A stretch of 64,000 bases of DNA, from the NCBI RefSeq assembly GCF_900108395.1, contig NZ_FNXE01000002.1, positions 62,001 to 126,000 on the forward strand. Direction: 5' to 3'. Position 1 is the first letter of the stretch. The number at the start of each line of letters is the position of its first letter. Source of the stretch: Paenimyroides marinum (GTDB lineage: Bacteria; Bacteroidota; Bacteroidia; Flavobacteriales; Flavobacteriaceae). The notes below the pieces were generated by a model. The model was not told the DNA's origin. It worked only from the letters and a program-made list of their open reading frames with translations, and made no database searches. Positions 44,989 to 54,078 of this stretch are shown here, piece after piece. Made by a program: the position numbers and the translations under genes.

Positions 44989-45942
44989 ATGAAAAAATAT
45001 ACAAATTTAGGCAGTAAAGATACCCGCTCTGGTTTTGGAGCAGGATTAACGGAATTAGGTAAAAAAAACGAAAACGTGGTTGCCTTGTGTGCCGATTTAA
45101 TTGGTTCATTAAAAATGGACGATTTTAAAAAGAATCATCCCGAGCGTTTTTTTCAGGTAGGTATTGCCGAAGCCAACATGATTGGTTTGGCAGCCGGAAT
45201 GACCATTGGCGGAAAAATTCCGTTTACAGGAACATTTGCCAACTTTTCAACAGGTAGGGTATATGACCAGATTCGTCAATCGGTAGCCTATTCAGAAAAA
45301 AATGTAAAAATTTGTGCTTCGCATGCCGGATTAACTTTAGGAGAAGACGGTGCCACACACCAAATTTTAGAAGATATTGGTTTAATGAAAATGTTACCCG
45401 GAATGACCGTAATCAACACGTGCGATTACAACCAGACAAAAGCGGCTACATTGGCAATCGCAGAACACAACGGACCGGTTTACCTACGTTTTGGCCGCCC
45501 GGTGGTTCCTAATTTCATTCCTGAAGACATGCCTTTTGAAATTGGAAAAGCCATTGTGCTTTCAGAAGGAACCGATGTAACCATTGTTGCAACAGGACAT
45601 TTGGTATGGGAAGCATTACAAGCCGCGGAAGCATTAGAAAAAGAAGGTATTTCTGCCGAAGTAATCAATATCCACACCATTAAACCGTTAGATGAAGAAA
45701 CAATCTTAAAATCGGTTGCTAAAACAGGTTGCATTGTAACTGCTGAAGAACACAATTATTTAGGAGGTTTAGGCGAAAGCATTTCAGGTGTTTTAGCCTT
45801 AAACAAACCCACACCTCAAGAATTCGTTGCGGTAAACGATGTGTTCGGAGAATCGGGTACACCAGAAGCTTTAATGGAAAAATACGGTTTAAACGCCCAA
45901 TCAATTATCGAAAAAGCAAAAAAGGTTATTGCAAGAAAATAG
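44989..45942 (+). CDS. Transketolase, C-terminal subunit
   Basis: A 317-residue half containing the pyrimidine-binding and C-terminal domains. [18 protein letters not shown] opens it; [18 protein letters not shown] carries the glutamate that activates thiamine; [19 protein letters not shown] and [15 protein letters not shown] follow; the last third is the regulatory/C-terminal domain with [11 protein letters not shown]. Starts 1 nt after the stop of the secreted protein. A long hairpin terminator follows. Confidence 0.93.
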   Translation: MKKYTNLGSKDTRSGFGAGLTELGKKNENVVALCADLIGSLKMDDFKKNHPERFFQVGIAEANMIGLAAGMTIGGKIPFTGTFANFSTGRVYDQIRQSVAYSEKNVKICASHAGLTLGEDGATHQILEDIGLMKMLPGMTVINTCDYNQTKAATLAIAEHNGPVYLRFGRPVVPNFIPEDMPFEIGKAIVLSEGTDVTIVATGHLVWEALQAAEALEKEGISAEVINIHTIKPLDEETILKSVAKTGCIVTAEEHNYLGGLGESISGVLALNKPTPQEFVAVNDVFGESGTPEALMEKYGLNAQSIIEKAKKVIARK

Positions 45943-45964
45943 TTGTAAAAACTGAAGCTACTTA

Positions 45965-46006
45965 AAAAGGTTTTACTGATCATTCAGTTAAACCTTTTGT
46001 TTTTTT
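45965..46006 (+). terminator. Terminator of the transketolase operon
   Basis: Long stem AAAAGGTTT-ACTGA / TCAGT-AAACCTTTT around TCAT with single-base mismatches, then an eight-T tract. Confidence 0.9.
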
Positions 46007-46057
46007 GAGTTGGTGTATTTTTAATAAGAACTTTCTGTATATACCACAATAAAATCC

Positions 46058-46065
46058 TATTTTTG
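46058..46065 (+). promoter_or_regulatory. -7 box of prfC
   Basis: TATTTTTG, 19 nt before the ATG at 46085. Confidence 0.5.
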
Positions 46066-46084
46066 CAGCTTTAAAGAAATAAGA

Positions 46085-47677
46085 ATGAGTTTTAAAGACG
46101 AAATTTTACGCAGAAGAACCTTTGGGGTTATTGCGCATCCCGATGCAGGTAAAACCACTTTAACCGAAAAACTGCTTTTGTTTGGTGGTGCCATTCAGGA
46201 AGCAGGTGCGGTAAAAAGCAATAAAATCAAAAAAGGTGCTACGTCTGACTTTATGGAAATTGAACGTCAAAGAGGAATTTCGGTTGCAACTTCGGTGCTT
46301 GCGTTTAACTATAAAGATAAAAAAATAAACATTTTAGATACACCCGGACACAAAGATTTTGCCGAAGATACCTTTAGAACGCTTACCGCCGTGGATTCGG
46401 TTATTGTAGTCATCGACGTGGCAAAAGGGGTAGAGGAGCAAACAGAAAAATTGGTTGAAGTGTGTAGAATGCGCAATATTCCCATGATTGTGTTCATCAA
46501 TAAATTAGACCGCGAAGGAAAAGACGCATTTGATCTGTTAGATGAAGTAGAACAAAAGTTAGGTTTGAAAGTAACACCTTTGTCTTTCCCGATTGGTATG
46601 GGATACGATTTTCAGGGGATTTACAATATCTGGGAAAAAAACATCAACCTGTTTTCTGAAGACAGCCGCAAAAACATTGAAGACGTGGTAACGGTTGATA
46701 ATTTAGAAGACGAAGCCTTAGATAAATTAGTAGGGGAAAAACCAGCCAATAAATTACGTGAAGAACTGGAATTGGTAGCCGAGGTTTATCCTGATTTTGA
46801 CCGGGAGGCTTATATTAATGGTGATTTGCAACCAGTGTTTTTTGGCTCTGCTTTGAATAATTTCGGCGTTCGCGAATTGTTAGATTGTTTTATAGAAATT
46901 GCGCCGTCCCCACGTGCAAAAGAATCCGACACACGATTGGTACAGCCCGATGAAAATAAATTTGCAGGTTTCGTATTTAAAATTCACGCAAATATGGATC
47001 CTAAACACCGCGACCGCTTGGCATTCATAAAAATTGTTTCGGGAACTTTTGAACGCAACAAACCCTATATGCACGTTCGTTTGGGCAAAAAATTAAAATT
47101 TTCAAGTCCGAATGCCTTTTTTGCAGAGAAAAAAGAAATTGTCGATATTTCGTATGCCGGTGATATTGTTGGATTACACGATACCGGAAATTTCAAGATT
47201 GGCGATACATTGACCGAAGGCGAATTAATGAATTTTAAAGGGATTCCATCGTTTTCTCCGGAACATTTCCGCTATGTGAACAATGCCGATCCAATGAAAT
47301 CGAAACAATTGGAAAAAGGAATAGACCAGTTAATGGATGAAGGTGTGGCACAGTTGTTTACATTAGAATTAAACGGACGCAAAATCATTGGAACCGTAGG
47401 AGCACTTCAGTACGAAGTTATTCAATACCGATTGGAACACGAATACGGTGCAAAATGTACTTACGAGAACTTTCCGGCGTTCAAAGCGTGCTGGGTACGT
47501 CCGGAAGATGTTAAGAACGAAGAGTTTGCCGAGTTTAAACGCGTAAAACAAAAATTCCTGGCAAAAGATAAATCAGGGCAATTGGTTTTCTTGGCAGATT
47601 CTGAATTTTCTATTCAAATGACGCAAAGTAAATACCCTACCGTAAAATTAGATTACGTTTCAGAACGGATTTTATAA
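46085..47677 (+). CDS. prfC: Peptide chain release factor 3
   Basis: A 530-residue translational GTPase that recycles RF1/RF2 after termination. Motifs: AHPDAGKTT (17-25), the RGISVATSV switch, DTPGHKDF (85-92) and NKLD (139-142). Domain 2 and the RF3 C-terminal domain follow, with FSPEHFRYVNNADPMKSKQ and GALQYEVIQYRLEHEYG as RF3-specific features. Length agrees with the family. Single gene with its own promoter. Confidence 0.95.
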   Translation: MSFKDEILRRRTFGVIAHPDAGKTTLTEKLLLFGGAIQEAGAVKSNKIKKGATSDFMEIERQRGISVATSVLAFNYKDKKINILDTPGHKDFAEDTFRTLTAVDSVIVVIDVAKGVEEQTEKLVEVCRMRNIPMIVFINKLDREGKDAFDLLDEVEQKLGLKVTPLSFPIGMGYDFQGIYNIWEKNINLFSEDSRKNIEDVVTVDNLEDEALDKLVGEKPANKLREELELVAEVYPDFDREAYINGDLQPVFFGSALNNFGVRELLDCFIEIAPSPRAKESDTRLVQPDENKFAGFVFKIHANMDPKHRDRLAFIKIVSGTFERNKPYMHVRLGKKLKFSSPNAFFAEKKEIVDISYAGDIVGLHDTGNFKIGDTLTEGELMNFKGIPSFSPEHFRYVNNADPMKSKQLEKGIDQLMDEGVAQLFTLELNGRKIIGTVGALQYEVIQYRLEHEYGAKCTYENFPAFKACWVRPEDVKNEEFAEFKRVKQKFLAKDKSGQLVFLADSEFSIQMTQSKYPTVKLDYVSERIL

Positions 47678-47699
47678 AACGTTTTTAGCATTTATATTT

Positions 47700-48293
47700 A
47701 TGAGAAACTTTCTAATTCTTTTTCTACTTTCTACAAGTATAATTCCGTCCTATTCACAAAAAGCAAACGAAAAAGGAGATAGAGCAAAACTTGTTTTGCA
47801 TAGTATGCCAACAGATACCTTAATGGTAAATGTAAAAAATGCCTATCCTTTTGGGTTGAATTTTGACGTAGCCAGTTCCTACGCTGCCGGAAAAGTTTGG
47901 TTTTTTGAAAACGGAAAACGCATAAATAGAAAATCAAAAGAAATTAAATATTTAGAATTTACAGATAAGCAAGGTAAGCTTAGAAGATATACGTATGATT
48001 CGCTTTTAAAAATGAAAAACTTATCTGAAGTTGTTATTTCCGGAAAAATTAATCTTTATTTAAACATTCAATTAACAGGTGTTCTTAATAGTTCCAGAAA
48101 CGCTGTTCGTTTTTTGGAAAAAGATGGAGAAATAGTAGCTCTATCAGGCTTTAATTCACAAAAGAAATTGAGAGAAAAGCTAATAGATTTTATGAAGGAT
48201 CAACCTTATCTCCAGGAAAAATTAGATAATAAGAATTTAGAAGATGAAGAAGTATTATCAATCATAAGAAAATATAATACTTTATACAAATAA
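47700..48293 (+). CDS. Secreted protein, function unknown
   Basis: A 197-residue protein with a signal peptide ending near SYSQ (about residue 19). The mature part has NAYPFGLNFDVASSYAAGKVWFFENGK and a Lys-rich C-terminus ending in LLSIIRKYNTLYK-like helix. I do not recognise a family. It starts 22 nt after prfC on the same strand. AT-rich third codon positions, like the other secreted unknowns of this region. Confidence 0.65.
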   Translation: MRNFLILFLLSTSIIPSYSQKANEKGDRAKLVLHSMPTDTLMVNVKNAYPFGLNFDVASSYAAGKVWFFENGKRINRKSKEIKYLEFTDKQGKLRRYTYDSLLKMKNLSEVVISGKINLYLNIQLTGVLNSSRNAVRFLEKDGEIVALSGFNSQKKLREKLIDFMKDQPYLQEKLDNKNLEDEEVLSIIRKYNTLYK

Positions 48294-48330
48294 ACAAGTC
48301 AACCCTGACAGAGTTTTTAAAGTCGTTTAT

Positions 48331-48359
48331 CCTACAAGATCTTTTTTTGATCTTGTAGG
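48331..48359. repeat. Strong inverted repeat without T-tract
   Basis: Perfect 11-bp stem CCTACAAGATC / GATCTTGTAGG around seven T. It lies between two convergent genes and could terminate either weakly or be a dispersed element. Confidence 0.65.
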
Positions 48360-48460
48360 TATAAAATAGTTAAAAATAATATTTCAAAAATCTTACATAA
48401 TTTTCAAGTTACTGTAAATAAAAAACTTAATAATAAAACTCAAGTCAGGATTTTTTATTG

Positions 48461-49261
48461 TTAGTTTTTTAAGTTCTTTTTTCTTTTACGAAGATAATAA
48501 AACACTAAAGAGGCAATTAACAATAAAGGCCAAATATAAAGCAAGCCTAAAAAGAAACCGGGTATCCAGCTTACACCGCCTTTAATGGAATTCCACATTT
48601 TTGAACCATACGATACCGTTACGCCTGTTTCGGTTGTATGTTTGTAAAAAGTTATTTCAAGTGTACTCATAGACACTCGGTTTTGTAGGTAATTAAGTTG
48701 TCCCTGTTTTGATTCTATTTCTTCTCTTATGGCAACTAATTCTTTTTCAATTTCTAATATTTCGGAAATCTTGTTTGCTTTTTTTAATAAATCAAGGTAA
48801 CGATTTTCTAATTCTTTTTTTGCTTTTAACCTAGCTTCAAGGTCTATAAATTGTTCTGTAACATCTTCAGAAGAAATTTCTTTTTGATCGAAATAAGAAA
48901 TACCGGAACTTATATCATTTAATATATTTTCGAAATTTTCATTCGAAACCCTAATAACAATATTGCGCGTAATTGAATTGTAATCTTTTCCCTCGTTATC
49001 TGATTGAATTTGAGCTTTGTATTTCTTTACTGCAGTGTAAATTTTATCTGCAGTTTTTTCAAAATCTGCAGTTTCAAACCTAAGTTTGCCATTTTTAATT
49101 ATTTTTTGCTCAGAGTTTTGAGAAACATCATGATTGTTAACAGGCTGTGGTTCGGGAGACTGCATTTCAACTACAGAGACTTCTTCTTTAGAAAAAGAAG
49201 CATCTTTTTTACAAGAAGTTAGTGTAAATGCTAAACATACAATTAAAATGTATTTTTTCAT
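48461..49261 (-). CDS. DUF4349 domain lipoprotein
   Basis: A 266-residue envelope protein with lipobox at C17 (TLTS-C). The DUF4349 region (about residues 50-245) contains IIKNGKLRFETADFEKTADKIY, RNIVIRVSNENFENILN, a coiled coil with LEIEKELVAIREEIES and the strand LEITFYKH. A membrane helix (about 238-258) and the basic tail YYLRKRKKNLKN end it. Function unknown. Divergent from the CHY-zinc-finger gene. Confidence 0.82.
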   Translation of the reverse strand: MKKYILIVCLAFTLTSCKKDASFSKEEVSVVEMQSPEPQPVNNHDVSQNSEQKIIKNGKLRFETADFEKTADKIYTAVKKYKAQIQSDNEGKDYNSITRNIVIRVSNENFENILNDISSGISYFDQKEISSEDVTEQFIDLEARLKAKKELENRYLDLLKKANKISEILEIEKELVAIREEIESKQGQLNYLQNRVSMSTLEITFYKHTTETGVTVSYGSKMWNSIKGGVSWIPGFFLGLLYIWPLLLIASLVFYYLRKRKKNLKN

Positions 49262-49323
49262 AAGTAAAGTTTTAGATTTTAAATATATTATTTTTCTTAA
49301 TTACGAACACTTAAAATTTCGTT

Positions 49324-49331
49324 TATCTTTG
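49324..49331 (+). promoter_or_regulatory. -7 box deciding the start of the CHY-finger gene
   Basis: TATCTTTG, exactly 15 nt before the ATG at 49347. It supports translation from this ATG, which adds the lipoprotein signal. Confidence 0.6.
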
Positions 49332-49346
49332 AAATTAAAAAAAATC

Positions 49347-49766
49347 ATGTATAAAATCATATTTGCTATTTGTGTATTGTTTTCAACAGTATCATGCAAT
49401 AAAACAAAGCAAGAAGCAGTACTAACCACAAATAATACACAGGGAGATATAAAAGTTTACGGACAAACTGTTGATGACCAAACGCGTTGCACACATTATC
49501 ATTCACAAGTAGATATTATTGCGATAAAGTTTAAGTGCTGTAAAAAATATTATCCTTGTTATAAATGTCATCAGGCAGCCGAAATACATACACCACAGGT
49601 TTGGAGTGTAACCGAACAAGACCAGAAAGCAATTCTTTGTGGAGTTTGCAAACACGAATTAACGATTGCAGAGTATTTAAATAGCGGTAATAAATGTACT
49701 TCTTGTTCATCTGATTTTAATCCGGGGTGTAGGTTGCATTATCATTTGTATTTTGAGAAATCTTAA
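49347..49766 (+). CDS. CHY-type zinc finger protein with a lipoprotein signal
   Basis: A 139-residue protein. Residues 1-17 form a lipoprotein signal (FSTVS-C17). Residues about 37-137 are a complete CHY zinc finger domain: TRCTHYHSQVDIIAIKFKCC, KYYPCYKCH, CGVCKHEL, CTSCSSDFNPGC and RLHYHLYF, with all the paired Cys/His ligands. CHY fingers of this type are normally cytosolic and bind three zinc ions. The open frame extends far upstream to 49134, but that part overlaps the DUF4349 gene on the other strand and precedes the -7 box, so the start at 49347 is used. Confidence 0.82.
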   Translation: MYKIIFAICVLFSTVSCNKTKQEAVLTTNNTQGDIKVYGQTVDDQTRCTHYHSQVDIIAIKFKCCKKYYPCYKCHQAAEIHTPQVWSVTEQDQKAILCGVCKHELTIAEYLNSGNKCTSCSSDFNPGCRLHYHLYFEKS

Positions 49767-49817
49767 TTTTTCATTCCAATTAATTTTTGTTTATAGCTAC
49801 TTTAAAAATATCAATAA

Positions 49818-50339
49818 ATGAAAACACTTTTATTTTTGATGTCATTTTTTTTGAGTAATTCTATTTATTCTCAAGAAGATGTTGTTTCATATATTCAATC
49901 AATCGAAAAATATATTTATGATCACGAGCAGGATAGTTTAGAGTCTGACTTAACATTTGTAGAAGCCAGTGGTTTTATAACCAAAAAGAAATTTAAACTG
50001 TTTCGAAGAACTATTGATGGATTCAGTGAATATACTGCTTGGAATGAAAATAACAATCAATATTTTAATTATTGGTATGGAGATAATTACTTAAATAAAA
50101 GAAAACACGAAGATTTGTATTTTAGCTTGTATTTCAAGGATAACCAACTTGTAAAATATGTTAAGGAAGTTGAAAATAAAAAATACGCTTATAAAACAAC
50201 AGCTTATTTTAAAGGTAAAGAATTAATTTCTGTTGAAACAAACGATCCTAATTTTAGTTTAGAAAAAATAAGAAAAGATGAAGTTAAAGCTGTTGAAATT
50301 TTGGATAGTGATATAAAATCAAGAGAAAAATATAAATAA
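49818..50339 (+). CDS. Secreted protein, function unknown
   Basis: A 173-residue protein with a signal peptide ending near IYSQ (about residue 19). The mature part is a charged alpha/beta sequence with FRRTIDGFSEYTAWNENNNQYFNYWYG and YFSLYFKDNQLVKYVKEVEN, suggesting an antiparallel sheet. No family recognised. It follows the CHY-finger gene by 51 nt on the same strand, and is convergent with recR. Confidence 0.6.
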   Translation: MKTLLFLMSFFLSNSIYSQEDVVSYIQSIEKYIYDHEQDSLESDLTFVEASGFITKKKFKLFRRTIDGFSEYTAWNENNNQYFNYWYGDNYLNKRKHEDLYFSLYFKDNQLVKYVKEVENKKYAYKTTAYFKGKELISVETNDPNFSLEKIRKDEVKAVEILDSDIKSREKYK

Positions 50340-50346
50340 TACTATT

Positions 50347-50964
50347 CTAAACCTTCAAACTCGTTTCAAACGGTACACGGTGAATCAAACTGCGTCCTAA
50401 CGTAACTTCATCGGCATATTGCAGTTCGTCGCCAACGGCAATTCCGCGTGCGATGGTCGATGTAATGATTTCGTAATCTTTAATCTGTTTGTAAATATAA
50501 AAGTTGGTGGTATCGCCTTCCATGGTAGAACTCAACGCAAAAATAATTTCATTAACGCCTCCGTTTTTAACTTTTTCTATTAGCGGTTGAATGTTTAACT
50601 GGCTGGGACCAATACCGTCAATGGGCGAAATTTTTCCGCCTAAAACATGATAAATTCCCTTGTAAAGCTGGGTGTTTTCTAATGCCATTACATCGCGCAC
50701 ATCTTCCACCACACAAATTATAGAATGATCGCGTGACGGTTTTTCACAAATTTCACACAAATGCGTATCCGACAGGGCATAACAACTTCTGCAATACTTA
50801 ATTTCGGTACGCAACAAATCTAAAGCAGTTGTTAAGCTTGTCGTTTGTTCAATGGGTTGGCGCAATAAGTGTAAAACCAACCGCAATGCGGTACGTTTGC
50901 CAATGCCCGGCAGTTGAGCCATTTCGTTTACGGCGTTTTCTAATAGTTTTGAAGGAAAATCCAT
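50347..50964 (-). CDS. recR: Recombination protein RecR
   Basis: A 205-residue protein of the RecFOR pathway that, with RecO, loads RecA at gaps. A helix-hairpin-helix at the N-terminus ([17 protein letters not shown]), a Cys4 zinc finger with C58, C61, C70 and C73, a Toprim domain from about residue 80 with [12 protein letters not shown] and the GIGPSQLNI loop, and a C-terminal [20 protein letters not shown] region. The ATG is only four bases from a -7 box TAAATTTG (50969-50976, minus strand), suggesting a leaderless message. Confidence 0.94.
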   Translation of the reverse strand: MDFPSKLLENAVNEMAQLPGIGKRTALRLVLHLLRQPIEQTTSLTTALDLLRTEIKYCRSCYALSDTHLCEICEKPSRDHSIICVVEDVRDVMALENTQLYKGIYHVLGGKISPIDGIGPSQLNIQPLIEKVKNGGVNEIIFALSSTMEGDTTNFYIYKQIKDYEIITSTIARGIAVGDELQYADEVTLGRSLIHRVPFETSLKV

Positions 50965-50968
50965 TCGA

Positions 50969-50976
50969 CAAATTTA
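50969..50976 (-). promoter_or_regulatory. -7 box of recR
   Basis: TAAATTTG on the minus strand, four bases before the recR ATG. If used, transcription begins at or just next to the start codon. Confidence 0.55.
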
Positions 50977-51032
50977 ATCAAAAATCTATTCAAAAAACAC
51001 AAATGCTTTTTAAACTACTCCGATAAAATGGT

Positions 51033-51040
51033 TACTTTTG
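51033..51040 (+). promoter_or_regulatory. -7 box deciding the symporter start
   Basis: TACTTTTG, exactly 15 nt before the ATG at 51056. Its last three bases form an in-frame TTG. Confidence 0.55.
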
Positions 51041-51055
51041 AGAAAATTTAAAGAA

Positions 51056-52564
51056 ATGACTCCCACTGTAATTTTAACTATTTTAATTATTTATTTCGGT
51101 GTTCTTATTGGTATTTCTCATTTTGTAAGTCGGAAAGACAGTAGCAATGCCGCTTTTTTCTCTGCCAATAAAAATGCAAAATGGTATCTGGTTGCTTTTG
51201 GTATGATTGGTACGGCACTTTCAGGTGTAACATTCATTTCAGTTCCGGGCGAAGTTGGATCTCCGGGCGGTGAACAGTTTAAATATTTTCAGTTTGTTTT
51301 GGGCAATGCTGTTGGGTTCATTGTTACCGCCACCGTTCTTTTACCTTTGTATTACCGATTGAGTTTGGTTTCGATTTACGAATATTTCGAAAAGCGATTG
51401 GGGTTTTACAGCTACAAAACCGCCGCCGCCATATTTTTAGTCAGTAGGACCATTGGTTCGGCCTTTCGATTGTATCTGGTCGTTATTGTTTTTCAACGCT
51501 TTGTGTTCGATGCGTTTGGTATCCCGTTTGCTGTAACCGGTCTGATTTCACTGGCATTGATCTACGCTTACACGTATAAATCGGGATTAAAAGCAATCAT
51601 TATTACAGACACATTACAAACTTTTTTCCTGGTTAGTTCTGTTATCTTAACCATTGTTTTTATTTGTCACAGTTTAGATTTAAATGCCATAGAAGCTTTT
51701 GAAACTGTTAAAAACAGCAGTTACAGCAAGATTTTCTTTTGGGAAGATTTCGTGGGAAACCGTTTCCATTTCATTAAGCAGTTTTTAGGCGGAATGTTTG
51801 TAACCATTGCAATGACAGGGTTAGATCAGGATTTAATGCAGAAAAACCTGAGTTGTTCCAATATTAAAGATGCACAAAAAAACATGTTCACTTTTACCGG
51901 AATTTTTGTGTTGATTAACATTTTTTTCTTGGGTGTTGGTGCTTTGCTTTATATTTATGCCGATGCAAATGGAGTAGAAGTGCCTTTGGATTTTGTTACA
52001 GGAAAACCCCGAACCGATTTATTATTCCCCGAAATTGCTTTTCATCATTTAGCGTTGTTTCCGGCAGTTGTTTTTTTATTGGGATTGATTGCTGCTACTT
52101 TTGCAACCACCGATTCTGCCTTAACGGCGCTGACAACATCTTTTTGTATTGACTTTTTAGGAATGGATAAGCCTGAAAACGCAAACAACCCGAAAAATGT
52201 AACAACCCGAAAAATGATCCATTTAATTTTCTGTTTTGTTATGTTTGGAGTCATCGTGGTTTTTAATGCCATAAATGATGCGTCTGTGGTAAGCATGATT
52301 TTTAAAATTGCGTCGTACACGTATGGACCTTTATTAGGTTTATTTACCTTTGGAATGTTCTTTAAAAACAGAAAAGTACACGATAAATGGGTGCCTTTCA
52401 TCTGTATATCATCTCCCTTTATCACGCTTTATTTAAGCAATCATTCGGTAACTTTGTTCAATGGATACGTTTTTGATAACGAATTAATTATCATCAACGG
52501 ATTCATTACGCTGGTATTGTTGCTGGTGATTAGTTTTAAAAACAAAAAACACTTAAGCGAATAG
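51056..52564 (+). CDS. Sodium:solute symporter family protein
   Basis: A 502-residue inner-membrane SSS-family transporter with about thirteen helices. FGMIGTALSGVTFISVPGEV (helices 1-2) and GLDQDLMQKNLSC in the middle are the family marks, with LGLIAATFATTDSALTALTTSF near the sodium site. Members import sugars, amino acids or other solutes with sodium; the solute here is unknown. The start is the ATG at 51056 because the upstream TTG lies in the -7 box. Immediately precedes the polysaccharide genes. Confidence 0.87.
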   Translation: MTPTVILTILIIYFGVLIGISHFVSRKDSSNAAFFSANKNAKWYLVAFGMIGTALSGVTFISVPGEVGSPGGEQFKYFQFVLGNAVGFIVTATVLLPLYYRLSLVSIYEYFEKRLGFYSYKTAAAIFLVSRTIGSAFRLYLVVIVFQRFVFDAFGIPFAVTGLISLALIYAYTYKSGLKAIIITDTLQTFFLVSSVILTIVFICHSLDLNAIEAFETVKNSSYSKIFFWEDFVGNRFHFIKQFLGGMFVTIAMTGLDQDLMQKNLSCSNIKDAQKNMFTFTGIFVLINIFFLGVGALLYIYADANGVEVPLDFVTGKPRTDLLFPEIAFHHLALFPAVVFLLGLIAATFATTDSALTALTTSFCIDFLGMDKPENANNPKNVTTRKMIHLIFCFVMFGVIVVFNAINDASVVSMIFKIASYTYGPLLGLFTFGMFFKNRKVHDKWVPFICISSPFITLYLSNHSVTLFNGYVFDNELIIINGFITLVLLLVISFKNKKHLSE

Positions 52565-52611
52565 ATACATTAGCGAAACTGTAAATAAACAGGTAAATAA
52601 TAAAACAACGA

Positions 52612-53586
52612 ATGAAAAAAATATTGATCACTGGCGGCGCCGGTTTTATAGGTTCTAATTTAACAGAGTATTTTTTAAGCAAAGGCTGTTTTGTCCGTTG
52701 TTTGGATAATTTTTCTACGGGGTACAGACACAACATAGAAAGTTTTTCAACTAATAGCAATTTTGAATTAGTAGAAGGCGATATTCGTGATTTGGAAACG
52801 TGCCAAAAAGCAGTTAAGGGAATGCATTATGTACTGCATCAGGCAGCGTTAGGTTCCATTCCCCGTTCAATTAACAATCCTATCACTACTAATGAGGTAA
52901 ATGTATCTGGGTTTTTAAACCTGTTGGTAGCTGTTCGCGATGAAGGTATTAAACGTTTGGTTTACGCTGCCAGTTCATCAACTTACGGCGATTCAGAAAA
53001 TTTACCAAAAGTAGAAGAGCATATTGGTAAACCACTGTCTCCTTACGCTGTAAGCAAATATGTAAATGAATTATACGCGGATGTTTTTGCCAAAACATAC
53101 GGTATGGAAATTATAGGCTTGCGTTATTTCAATGTATTTGGTCGCCGTCAAGATACGCAAAGTGCTTATGCAGCTGCTATTCCGTTGTTTACCAAACAGC
53201 TTATTCAACATCAAAGCCCGGTGATTAACGGTACCGGAGAAAATTCACGCGATTTTACCTATATCGATAATGTGATCCAAATGAACGAACGTGCGTTGTT
53301 GACAGAAAACCCTGAAGCTTTAAACCAGGTGTATAATACAGCGGTGGGCGACCGTACCAGCTTAAACCAGTTGATAACCTTTTTAAAAGAACTTTTGACA
53401 ACGTATGACCCTGAAATTCAGAATATCGACGTCAAATACGGGCCTGATAGGTTAGGAGACATTCCACATTCGTTGGCGTCTGTTGACAAAGCCAAACGAT
53501 TACTGGGTTATTGTCCTTCACATACGATCAAAGACGGTTTAAAAGAAGCCGTAAAATGGTATTGGCAGTATCAAGACCGATTGTAA
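52612..53586 (+). CDS. UDP-GlcNAc(A) C4-epimerase, WbpP/TviC type
   Basis: A 324-residue extended SDR epimerase. The NAD site is GGAGFIG (8-14); catalytic Y145 and K149 are in SPYAVSKY, and S122-type serines lie in AASSSTYGD. The IPRSINNP segment and RYFNVFGRRQDTQSAYAAAIP are typical of WbpP/TviC, which convert UDP-GlcNAc(A) to UDP-GalNAc(A). It pairs functionally with the WbpO/TviB-type dehydrogenase at 61093, as in the Vi antigen pathway. Starts 47 nt after the symporter. Confidence 0.88.
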   Translation: MKKILITGGAGFIGSNLTEYFLSKGCFVRCLDNFSTGYRHNIESFSTNSNFELVEGDIRDLETCQKAVKGMHYVLHQAALGSIPRSINNPITTNEVNVSGFLNLLVAVRDEGIKRLVYAASSSTYGDSENLPKVEEHIGKPLSPYAVSKYVNELYADVFAKTYGMEIIGLRYFNVFGRRQDTQSAYAAAIPLFTKQLIQHQSPVINGTGENSRDFTYIDNVIQMNERALLTENPEALNQVYNTAVGDRTSLNQLITFLKELLTTYDPEIQNIDVKYGPDRLGDIPHSLASVDKAKRLLGYCPSHTIKDGLKEAVKWYWQYQDRL

Positions 53587-53682
53587 TAAGAATTCAACGT
53601 GTTGGTTAACTTGATACATCTGCGATAAGGGGTAAAACTAACTGAACGGAGGTAATGACTAAATAGGGTAAAAAGTTATCTA

Positions 53683-54078
53683 TTATTGGTCGCTGCTATG
53701 TTCTTTATGCGCAGGAGTCCATCCGGTTAAATAGCATTTCCATTGCGTTGCCATCTCGTACATGCTTTTTAAATAGCTGTTAAGGTTTCCGGCTGTGGCA
53801 GACAAAGTAGGCGAGGTACAGCTGATTTCATAAATGCCGGATGCATTTTTGTACTGTGTAAGAGCAAATGCAGTTTTTTCCAGTTTCTCCGCAAATTTCT
53901 GTCCCGTTTTATAGGTTTCAGCATAAAAAAAGAGATTGATTACCATTTGTTCTGCATTGTTTTTACTTTCAATATATTGCTGTAAAGTCTTGGGAACCTC
54001 TTTTAGTAAGGTATTAAGAGAAGTAGTTGTAATGTTTTTTTTCTGTTTTTTACGTTTCCAGAAATTAAATAGCTGCAT
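53683..54078 (-). CDS. Hypothetical protein at the locus border
   Basis: A 131-residue basic-then-neutral soluble protein; residues 1-16 are Lys-rich (FWKRKKQKKN), the rest appears helical with LLKEVPKTLQQYIESKNNAEQMV, and the C-terminus holds WKCYLTGWTPAHKEHSS. No family recognised, no signal peptide. It is the only minus-strand gene in the polysaccharide region and lies at the edge of a repeat-filled gap. May be a real but non-conserved gene. Confidence 0.5.
   Translation of the reverse strand: MQLFNFWKRKKQKKNITTTSLNTLLKEVPKTLQQYIESKNNAEQMVINLFFYAETYKTGQKFAEKLEKTAFALTQYKNASGIYEISCTSPTLSATAGNLNSYLKSMYEMATQWKCYLTGWTPAHKEHSSDQ

Noticed and set aside
49134..49346. N-terminal extension of the CHY-finger gene
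   Set aside because: It overlaps the divergent DUF4349 gene and lies upstream of the -7 box; the peptide is low-complexity and not conserved in type.
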